Shown one piece after another: positions 1 through 5,070 of a DNA stretch of 5,595 bases. Origin of the DNA: Chloroflexota bacterium (GTDB taxonomy: Bacteria; Chloroflexota; Anaerolineae; Anaerolineales; Anaerolineaceae). The notes under the pieces were generated by a model. The model saw only the letters and a list, made by a program, of their open reading frames with translations. It had not been told where the DNA came from and made no database searches. Where the stretch lies: assembly GCA_021796375.1 (NCBI GenBank), contig JAJYJF010000177.1:1-5595 (forward strand). Direction: 5' to 3'. The translations under genes and the position numbers were made by a program. Position 1 is the stretch's first letter. Every line of letters starts with the position of its first letter.

Positions 1-111
1 TGGGACGGCCGCCGGGGGTGCTGTGGGCGCCGGTTCGATCCCCAGCGAAAACTCACCGCAGGCGCTGAGCAGGAGAAGAGCGAGCAGGGGGAGAACCTTG
101 AGGAGCTTCAT
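1..111 (-). CDS. Lipoprotein, N-terminal fragment (cut by left window edge)
   Basis: Reading the minus strand from the ATG at 111 gives 37 open codons in frame to base 1. The product has a textbook lipoprotein signal: a short basic start (MKLLK), a leucine-rich hydrophobic core at residues 6-15, and a lipobox L15-S16-A17-C18 followed by Gly19. Signal peptidase II would be expected to cleave before Cys18, leaving a protein lipidated at Cys18 and anchored on the outer face of the membrane. The residues after it (Pro/Ala-rich from about 27) look like the flexible tether common in surface or solute-binding lipoproteins. A GGAGG Shine-Dalgarno sequence lies 4 nt before the ATG (120-116). The functional domain is outside the window, so the role is unknown; a substrate-binding protein is one possibility. 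It is divergent from the MFS gene. Confidence 0.8.
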   Translation of the reverse strand, partial: MKLLKVLPLLALLLLSACGEFSLGIEPAPTAPPAAVP

Positions 112-142
112 TTTCCCTCCGAGGCAGTTTGGATCTTCTCAG

Positions 143-148
143 ATCATA
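143..148 (-). promoter_or_regulatory. Candidate -10 element of the lipoprotein gene
   Basis: TATGAT on the minus strand (148 to 143) would start transcription near base 136, giving a leader of about 25 nt before the lipoprotein ATG. I see no good TTGACA-like -35 at 16-18 bp. That position is instead occupied by the phased repeat array at 158-196, which would fit an activator-dependent promoter. The assignment rests on a 5/6 match and on position only. Confidence 0.4.
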
Positions 149-156
149 CGCGCTGG

Positions 157-201
157 CTGTCACGCCGGTATCACGGACCTGTTACCGTGTTGTGACAGCG
201 C
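157..201. promoter_or_regulatory. Four 11-bp-phased TGTNAC repeats, PHO-box-like operator candidate
   Basis: On the plus strand TGTCAC (158), TATCAC (169), TGTTAC (180) and TGTGAC (191) recur at exactly 11-bp steps; the first and third are preceded by C, giving CTGTCAC and CTGTTAC. Tandem 11-bp units with a CTGTCAT-like core are the known layout of PhoB-type (OmpR-family) response regulator sites. The outer units also form an inverted pair, GCGC-TGTCAC (with TGGC inserted, 150-163) against GTGACAGCGC (192-201), and CACGG/CCGTG (172-176 and 185-189) is nested inside, so a palindromic or RNA-hairpin reading is possible. The array ends 9 bp upstream of the lipoprotein -10, although the CTGTCAC orientation points toward the MFS gene. 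The bound regulator is an inference. Confidence 0.4.
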
Positions 202-307
202 GGGACCATTTTAACAGCGAAGGCCGGGATGTCCCTCTATTTTTACCACGATATCCGTGCCGCCGCCGGCCGAAACTCCCCGCACCCACCGGGCGCTGGC
301 GCGGCCT

Positions 308-321
308 GGGGGGGTTATAAT
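308..321 (+). promoter_or_regulatory. Candidate -10 (TATAAT) of the MFS gene beside a G7 tract
   Basis: A perfect TATAAT lies at 316-321. A run of seven G (308-314) and one T come directly before it. The expected start would be near 328, leaving a leader of about 58 nt before the ATG at 386. The -35 position (about 292-299, GC-rich) has no good consensus match, so the promoter is either weak, activator-dependent or a chance match. It is the best plus-strand promoter candidate between the lipoprotein and MFS genes. Confidence 0.45.
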
Positions 322-385
322 GGGCCTGTTGCACCCTCCGGAGTCTTTACGGGGGGTGAGATCATTCCAGGGAGATGCGGGTGCT

Positions 386-1645
386 ATGGCAGCGGACGAA
401 AAAGAACTTCACCAGCAAGGAACCCGAGCCAGCGTGTTTACGCTGCCGCGCAACGTTTGGGCGGTCAGCCTGACCTCCTTTTTCATGGACATCTCGAGCG
501 AGATGGTGCTCAACATCCTCCCGCTTTTCCTGGCGGACGTGCTGGGGATTAAAACCGATATCATCGGGGTGATCGAAGGCATGGCCGATGCTACCGCAAG
601 CATCCTGAAGCTGTTTTCAGGTTGGCTGTCGGATAAAGTTGGCGGGCGCAAGCGCTGGGCGGTGCTGGGCTACGGTTTTTCAGCCCTCTCCAAACCGTTC
701 TTCTATTTCGCAAACACCTGGGGGATGGTTGCGGGCACCCGCTGGGCGGACCGGGTTGGGAAGGGGATCCGCACCGCGCCGCGCGACGCGCTGGTTGCGG
801 ATTCGATCGACGCAAAATCCCGCGGGCTGGCCTTCGGCTTCCACCGCGCGGCGGATACCGCCGGGGCGATGGTCGGGCTGCTCATAGCGCTGCTCGTGAT
901 CTGGCTGGTCCAGTCGCACCAGGCGATGCTGGAGGCGAGCACCTTCCGCACCATCGTGCTCATCTCCATCCTGCCGGCGGTGCTGGCGGTGCTGTCCCTG
1001 GTGGTCATCGCCCGCGACGTGCCGGTGAAAGGCCAGCGGGAGGCGCCGAAGTTCGCCCTGGCCAGCCTGGGGAAACCGTTCCTGGTCTTCCTCGGGATCG
1101 TCAGCCTGTTTACGCTGGGGAACTCATCGGACGCCTTCCTGGTGCTGCGCGCTCAGGACCGCGGGCTGAGCCTGACCGGTATCCTGGAGATGCTGGTGAC
1201 CTTCAACCTGATCTACGCGCTCGTCTCGACCCCCGCCGGCTCGCTCTCGGACCGGGTGGGACGCCGGCGGCTGATCGTGGCCGGGTGGGCGGTCTACGGC
1301 CTGATCTACCTGGGTTTCGCGCTGGCGCAGACCGGCACCCAGGTTTTCATCCTCTACGCGGTGTACGGGCTGTACTACGGCACCACGTACGGGACGGCGA
1401 ACGCGCTGGTGGCCGACCTCGTTCCGGCTGACCTGCGCGGGGCGGCCTACGGCACCTACCATGCCGTGGTTGGCATCCTGGTTTTTCCGGCCTCGGTGAT
1501 CGCCGGGGTCCTGTGGCAGGGGGTCGGCGCGTGGAACGGCTTCGGCCCGTCGGCGCCGTTCTTCTTCGGAGCCGGGATGTCGCTGCTGGCCTGCGCCCTT
1601 CTGCTTCTGTGGAGGCCGGTTCAGTCTTTGAGCCGCTCGAGATAG
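386..1645 (+). CDS. Major facilitator superfamily permease
   Basis: This encodes a 419-residue inner-membrane transporter of about the usual MFS length (around 400, 12 helices). The sequence alternates hydrophobic stretches with short charged loops. The MFS motif A appears in both halves: GWLSDKVGGRKR at residues 79-90 and GSLSDRVGRRR at 285-295, as expected from the internal duplication. A conserved block at 122-136 (DRVGKGIRTAPRDAL) is typical of a prokaryotic MFS subgroup of unassigned substrate. Substrate and direction cannot be read from sequence; efflux of a small molecule is a reasonable guess. I chose the ATG at 386 over the in-frame ATG at 257. A GGGAG sequence lies about 10 nt before it, the promoter candidate at 316-321 lies upstream, and the 43 extra residues of the longer form look like translated non-coding DNA. 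The 3' end overlaps msrA by 25 bp, tail to tail. Confidence 0.88.
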   Translation: MAADEKELHQQGTRASVFTLPRNVWAVSLTSFFMDISSEMVLNILPLFLADVLGIKTDIIGVIEGMADATASILKLFSGWLSDKVGGRKRWAVLGYGFSALSKPFFYFANTWGMVAGTRWADRVGKGIRTAPRDALVADSIDAKSRGLAFGFHRAADTAGAMVGLLIALLVIWLVQSHQAMLEASTFRTIVLISILPAVLAVLSLVVIARDVPVKGQREAPKFALASLGKPFLVFLGIVSLFTLGNSSDAFLVLRAQDRGLSLTGILEMLVTFNLIYALVSTPAGSLSDRVGRRRLIVAGWAVYGLIYLGFALAQTGTQVFILYAVYGLYYGTTYGTANALVADLVPADLRGAAYGTYHAVVGILVFPASVIAGVLWQGVGAWNGFGPSAPFFFGAGMSLLACALLLLWRPVQSLSRSR

Positions 1646-2187
1646 CGCTTGCGGAACTTGGCCACCTTGGGGGCGATCACCACCTGGCAGTAAGCCTGGT
1701 TGGGGTGGTTGGTGTAGTACTCCTGGTGGTAATCTTCGGCGGGGTAGAACTGGGTGAAGGGGGCCACCTCGGTGACGATGGGATCCTCCCAGAGGCCCTC
1801 GGCCTGCAGCTCGCGGATCACCTGCCCGGCCGTCTCCTTCTGGGCCTGGGAATGGTAAAAGATCGCCGAGCGGTACTGCGGGCCGATATCCGCGCCCTGC
1901 CGGTTGAGCGTGGTCGGGTCGTGGATGGTAAAGAACACCTGCAGCAGCTCGCGGAAGCTCACCTGGCGCGGGTCGAAGGTCACCTGGACGGTCTCGGCAT
2001 GGCCGGTGGCGCCGGTGGAAACCTGGGCATAGCTGGGGTCCGGCCAGCGGCCGCCCGCGTAGCCTGAGACGACATCCGTTACCCCCTTAAGCTGGTCAAA
2101 AACGGCCTCGAGGCACCAGAAGCAGCCGCCTGCCAGCGTGGCGGTCTCTGCCTGAGCGCCCGATCCGGTTGATTCTACGGAATTCAT
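1621..2187 (-). CDS. msrA: Peptide methionine-S-sulfoxide reductase MsrA
   Basis: This 188-residue protein, probably cytoplasmic (no signal peptide), reduces methionine-S-sulfoxide in free or protein-bound form, repairing oxidative damage with thioredoxin-type electrons. The family hallmark GCFWC is at residues 21-25, with catalytic Cys22. Further signature blocks follow in order: GYAGG (42-46), TGHAE with the active-site Glu65, HDPT (89-92), and the NRQGADIGPQYRS block (95-107), which carries a conserved Tyr. Cys167, in an AYC context near the C terminus, is the likely resolving cysteine. Length and order are normal, with no fused MsrB domain. The ATG at 2187 is preceded by AGAGG at about 6 nt and by GGAGGAG further up. 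The first 14 or so residues are family-variable. It converges on the MFS gene and is divergent from the sugar kinase gene. Confidence 0.96.
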   Translation of the reverse strand: MNSVESTGSGAQAETATLAGGCFWCLEAVFDQLKGVTDVVSGYAGGRWPDPSYAQVSTGATGHAETVQVTFDPRQVSFRELLQVFFTIHDPTTLNRQGADIGPQYRSAIFYHSQAQKETAGQVIRELQAEGLWEDPIVTEVAPFTQFYPAEDYHQEYYTNHPNQAYCQVVIAPKVAKFRKRYLERLKD

Positions 2188-2231
2188 CGTGATCCTCTGC
2201 TCCTCCGTGAATATGCGATTTAATTGATCTA

Positions 2232-2237
2232 ATTATA
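2232..2237 (-). promoter_or_regulatory. Candidate -10 element of msrA
   Basis: The minus strand carries a perfect TATAAT (2237 to 2232) inside the only distinctly AT-rich stretch of the window (about 2209-2246). Transcription would start near 2225, giving a leader of about 38 nt that contains GGAGGAG and AGAGG before the msrA ATG at 2187. No convincing -35 hexamer lies 16-18 bp upstream (GC-rich there). Confidence 0.5.
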
Positions 2238-2332
2238 TCGAATTTCTCGCCCCCAGCCGGGAGGATATTCGGTCCTTCGCGCCGCTCCGGCAGGGCGGGA
2301 GGGTTGGAAACCCCGCTCGCGAGTTCTTCCCT

Positions 2333-2360
2333 TTGCCGGACCCGCGAATCCGGCTATGAT
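2333..2360 (+). promoter_or_regulatory. Candidate sigma-70-type promoter of the sugar kinase gene
   Basis: TTGCCG (2333-2338) and TATGAT (2355-2360) are separated by 16 bp. They match the TTGACA/TATAAT consensus at 4/6 and 5/6 positions. Transcription would start near 2367, about 80 nt before the kinase ATG at 2448. The spacer is almost entirely taken up by an inverted repeat (listed separately), so a repressor bound there would block polymerase. Confidence 0.55.
2335..2354. promoter_or_regulatory. 20-bp inverted repeat inside the xylB promoter, operator candidate
   Basis: GCCGGA (2335-2340) and TCCGGC (2349-2354) are perfect inverted copies, and the centre CGCG (2343-2346) is symmetric about the same axis, so 16 of 20 positions obey the dyad. 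The site overlaps the 3' part of the -35 and ends one base before the -10. That is the position of a classical repressor operator. Regulators of sugar kinase genes are often LacI-, ROK/XylR- or GntR-type, but none is encoded in this window, so the family is open. Confidence 0.5.
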
Positions 2361-2447
2361 TACCCATGATCGCCCGGGCATGCGCAGGCTGGTCCCGGAG
2401 CTGGCGGGGGATGGGATAGATCCGCATGGGACAAACAGGGAGAGGCT

Positions 2448-3941
2448 ATGCCGGAAAAAGCTTTGTTAGGGATTGACCTGGGGACGTCCAGCATCAAGGC
2501 GGTCCTGGTCGACCTGGATGGGAAGCTGCTTTCGACCGCCGCGCGGGAGTATGCGTTCGACGTCCCGGGCCCGGGCTGGGCAGAGCAGGATCCGCAGGTT
2601 TGGGTCGACGCGGCGCAGGCCGTCATCCGTGAGACGCTGCGCGCTGCTCCGGTTCCGGCGGGGGCGGTGCAGGCGGTCGGGCTCTCGGGGCAGATGCACG
2701 GACTGGTCTGCCTGGACGCGGACGCCCGGCCGGTCCGCCCGGCGGTGCTCTGGCCGGACCAGCGGTCGGCAGCCCAGGTCGAGCGGATCAACCGCCAGGT
2801 GGGGCTCGAGCAGCTCGGGAAGTGGACCGCGAACCGGGCGGCGGCGGGCTTCATGCTGCCCTCCTGGCTGTGGCTGCTGGAGAACGAGCCGGAAACGGCC
2901 CGCCGGACGCGCTATCTGGTCCTGCCCAAGGATGCCCTGCGGCTGGCGCTGACCGGCAGTCTCGGGGTGGAGGCGAGCGATGCGTCGTCGACGCTCCTTT
3001 TCGACACCGCCGGCCGGGGGTGGTGCCTTCCGCTGCTGGAGCGCCTGGGGGTCGATCCGCGCCTGCTGCTTGCCCCGCACGGTTCAGCCGAGGTCGCCGG
3101 CGGGCTGACGGAGGAGGCTGCCCGCAGAACGGGTCTCCCCGCCGACATCCCGGTCATTTACGGCGGCAGCGACCAGCCCATGGGCCTGCTCGGCCAGGGG
3201 ATCCTCCGCCCGGGACAGCTCGCCTGCGCGATCTCAACCGGCGGGCAGCTCGTCGCCCCGCTGGCCTCCCCGGTTTACGATCCGCTGCTGCGGTGCAACA
3301 CTTTTTGCCACGTGCTGGACGGCGGCTGGTATATCCTGGCGGCCACCCTCTCCGCCGGGCTGGCCCTGCGCTGGCTGCGCGACGCCGTCTTTTTGGGACT
3401 GTCATACCAGGAGCTGGCGGATCTCGCCGCCGGGACCCCGAGCAGCGAGGGGGTGTTCTTCCTGCCCCACCTGGCCGGCGAGCGGACCCCGTATATGGAT
3501 CCCGGCTCCCGGGCCGGGTTCTGGGGCCTGACGATTCGCCACCACCGCGGCCACCTGGTCCGCGCGGTGATGGAAGGGGTGGTCTATTCGCTGCGCGCCA
3601 GTCTGGACCTGCTGGCCGGGCTGGGGATCCCGGTCGAGCAGGTGGTTGCCTCGGGTGGGGGCAGCCGGCACCCGTTCTGGCTGCGGCTGATGGCCGATAT
3701 TTTCAACCGGCCTATCGCCCGATCGCCGGTGGTGGAAGCCTCCGCGACGGGGGCGGCGATCCTGGGCGGGGTGGGCGCGGGTCTCTACCCGGATGCCGCG
3801 GAGGCCGTCCGGCGAGCGGTCGCCCCTCCGGCCGAGATCACCCTCCCCGACCCGGCCCGCGCGGAAGCCTACCAGGCCGGGTATGAAACCTACCAGCGGC
3901 TGTACCCGGCTTTCAGCCAGCTCAGGGACAGGGAAGGGTAA
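2448..3941 (+). CDS. xylB: FGGY-family carbohydrate kinase, probable xylulokinase
   Basis: The 497-residue cytoplasmic kinase is close in length to characterised xylulokinases (about 480-500). It would phosphorylate D-xylulose to xylulose 5-phosphate with ATP, feeding the pentose phosphate pathway. The N-terminal FGGY domain opens with GIDLGTSSIKA (residues 8-18, phosphate-binding, Asp10). The block GLSGQMHG (78-85) is the xylulokinase sugar-site signature. The likely catalytic base is Asp242 in GGSDQ, where many xylulokinases have GGGDQ. STGGQ (263-267) opens the C-terminal domain, and ASGGGS (401-406) is the second ATP-binding motif. The start is well supported: GGGAG (2438-2442) lies 5 nt before the ATG. 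The gene is monocistronic in this window, with its own promoter and a hairpin 20 nt after the stop. Related FGGY kinases for other ketoses cannot be excluded, because the family switches substrate easily. Confidence 0.88.
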   Translation: MPEKALLGIDLGTSSIKAVLVDLDGKLLSTAAREYAFDVPGPGWAEQDPQVWVDAAQAVIRETLRAAPVPAGAVQAVGLSGQMHGLVCLDADARPVRPAVLWPDQRSAAQVERINRQVGLEQLGKWTANRAAAGFMLPSWLWLLENEPETARRTRYLVLPKDALRLALTGSLGVEASDASSTLLFDTAGRGWCLPLLERLGVDPRLLLAPHGSAEVAGGLTEEAARRTGLPADIPVIYGGSDQPMGLLGQGILRPGQLACAISTGGQLVAPLASPVYDPLLRCNTFCHVLDGGWYILAATLSAGLALRWLRDAVFLGLSYQELADLAAGTPSSEGVFFLPHLAGERTPYMDPGSRAGFWGLTIRHHRGHLVRAVMEGVVYSLRASLDLLAGLGIPVEQVVASGGGSRHPFWLRLMADIFNRPIARSPVVEASATGAAILGGVGAGLYPDAAEAVRRAVAPPAEITLPDPARAEAYQAGYETYQRLYPAFSQLRDREG

Positions 3942-3960
3942 ACCGGTCCGCTCGGGAGAA

Positions 3961-3982
3961 GCCCCCGCCAGCAAGCGGGGGC
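3961..3982. terminator. GC hairpin between convergent xylB and methyltransferase genes
   Basis: GCCCCCGC (3961-3968) and GCGGGGGC (3975-3982) form a perfect 8-bp stem with the 6-nt loop CAGCAA. It lies 19 nt past the xylB stop and 41 nt past the methyltransferase stop, so it could serve both convergent transcripts. There is no true T-run on either side; on the minus strand the stem is followed only by TTCTCCC. It is therefore a terminator by position and stem strength rather than a canonical intrinsic one. Confidence 0.55.
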
Positions 3983-4023
3983 GGGATGGCGCTCGCGCCT
4001 GGGAGGGCCTGCCCGGAAGGCGC

Positions 4024-4980
4024 TCAAGACGCGGCGGGCGGGGAGGGTTCCTCGCCGGAGAGCCGGAGCACCCACAGGCGGAGGCTGGCCTTAATCGGGT
4101 CCAGCAGGGCAGCCGGCAGGTGCAGCTCGCGCAGCGAGACGATCTCTCCGATTTCATCCACCGGGTGGTGCATCTCCGCGGCCAGCCCCATTTCGTCCAG
4201 GAAGGCTTGCAGCTGTTCCAGGGAATCGAAGGCGTTGTTGTACATCTTGTGTTCGGTGGCCGCGGCGACGATGCGGCGGAAGCTGCGCTGCTGCTCGGTG
4301 ACCCGTTCGACCTCTTCTTTGATCGAAAAATCGGGTGTGATCCAGCTGCCCTTGAACTCGGCCAGCACTTCGCGGATGTTGCTCGCCACCGCGCGCATCT
4401 CGTCCCTGGATAGATACGGAAAAAGCCCCTCGCTGACGACCACCAGCGGCCGGTCCCGGTCCAGGCGCTGGATGGCTTCCTGAAGCTGGCTGCGGTCCAG
4501 CGCGTTCACCGCCGGAAAATAAAGGTTGCCGTGATCGGCCAGCCCGTATTTCTGGCGCAGGCGGGCGATGATCGCCTCTTTTTCCGCGCTGATGCTGGTC
4601 AGGTCGGATTCGATGTAGGTGAAGGCCGGGTCCTGGGCGAAGGCCAGCCCGCGCAGGGTGAGACCGCTGGCCAGCTCCAGCACCTGGCGGCTGCCGGTGC
4701 GGTGGATGGCCCCGGTGACGCTTTTGTAGCGCGCCTCGAAAATCGGGGCATACCAGGTCAAATCCTCGGGGGTCATTTGCTGGCCCCGGAGCAGGGCCTC
4801 AAAAACCTGGCGTGAATGCAGCAGGTCGGCCACATCGCTGGCGAAAGGGATATCGCTGAACTGGCGCATGTACGCCGCCAGCTGGGCGGTTAGGCTGATT
4901 TTTTCGTAGTGGATATCCAGGCCCGGGCGGCTGCTGCCGGGCGAACCGTCCGCGCTGGTTTTGGCGGTCATCGCATTCAC
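4024..4980 (-). CDS. SAM-dependent methyltransferase, LCMT/COG3315-like, substrate unknown
   Basis: The 318-residue product resembles the leucine carboxyl methyltransferase-like class I methyltransferases, many of which are O-methyltransferases. The SAM-site motif I is VLELASGLTLR (residues 100-110), matching the family's E-x-GAG-x-(T)R pattern with Ala-Ser replacing the first Gly-Ala. YIESDL (122-127) supplies the acidic residue of the second strand, and VVSEGLFPYLSRDE (181-194) matches the family's EG-x-x-x-YL block. The first 20 or so residues are low-complexity (Ser/Gly/Pro) and probably disordered. The substrate cannot be inferred; the real leucine carboxyl methyltransferases act on a eukaryotic phosphatase, which is not relevant here. 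The start is uncertain: GTG at 4980 or ATG at 4971, neither with a good Shine-Dalgarno sequence. The gene is co-directional with the aldolase 90 nt upstream, but a terminator-like hairpin separates them. Confidence 0.75.
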   Translation of the reverse strand: MNAMTAKTSADGSPGSSRPGLDIHYEKISLTAQLAAYMRQFSDIPFASDVADLLHSRQVFEALLRGQQMTPEDLTWYAPIFEARYKSVTGAIHRTGSRQVLELASGLTLRGLAFAQDPAFTYIESDLTSISAEKEAIIARLRQKYGLADHGNLYFPAVNALDRSQLQEAIQRLDRDRPLVVVSEGLFPYLSRDEMRAVASNIREVLAEFKGSWITPDFSIKEEVERVTEQQRSFRRIVAAATEHKMYNNAFDSLEQLQAFLDEMGLAAEMHHPVDEIGEIVSLRELHLPAALLDPIKASLRLWVLRLSGEEPSPPAAS

Positions 4981-5005
4981 TTGATCCGGATAGCTCGCGG
5001 TTGAG

Positions 5006-5062
5006 AAAAGCGCAGCGCGCCGCGGAGAGGCTGTTCGCCCGGCCGGTCTGGCGCGCCGCTGC
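5006..5062 (-). terminator. Terminator-like hairpin after the aldolase gene
   Basis: On the minus strand, 8 nt after the aldolase stop, GCAGCG-GCG-CGCC (5062 to 5050) can pair with GGCGCGCTGC (5021 to 5012), 10 bp with a 3-nt bulge. GC and then TTTT (5009 to 5006) follow. The stem plus T-run fits an intrinsic terminator, but the loop is long (28 nt), which weakens it. If it works, it would partly uncouple the downstream methyltransferase from the aldolase transcript. Confidence 0.4.
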
Positions 5063-5070
5063 CGGGAAGC

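Noticed and set aside
257..385. N-terminal extension of the MFS protein from the ATG at 257
   Set aside because: The extra 43 residues are not membrane-like, the candidate promoter at 316-321 would lie inside the coding region, and the ATG at 386 has the better ribosome site.
1513..2067. 184-codon plus-strand open frame antisense to msrA
   Set aside because: It is the complement of an unmistakable MsrA; its product is Gly/Val/Leu-rich shadow sequence without motifs and has no good ribosome site.
2295..2316. Small hairpin GCGG-GAG-GGTT-GGA-AACC-CCGC in the msrA/xylB intergenic region
   Set aside because: Short, bulged, and upstream of both predicted transcription starts, so probably not transcribed. 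No match to a riboswitch or known operator that I recognise.
2366..2419. 17-codon open frame in the xylB leader, starting almost at the predicted transcription start
   Set aside because: A leaderless leader peptide is conceivable, but there is no Shine-Dalgarno sequence, no run of regulatory codons and no attenuator-like structure. Chance is the simpler explanation.
2822..3886. Long plus-strand open frame (354 codons) inside the kinase gene in another frame
   Set aside because: Its translation is a Gly/Pro/Arg/Ala-rich low-complexity string with no family motifs, as expected for an alternative frame of GC-rich coding DNA. The kinase frame carries all the FGGY motifs.
3402..4157. 251-codon minus-strand open frame across the kinase 3' end and the methyltransferase end
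   Set aside because: Arg/Pro-rich shadow sequence overlapping two well-supported genes and the hairpin between them.
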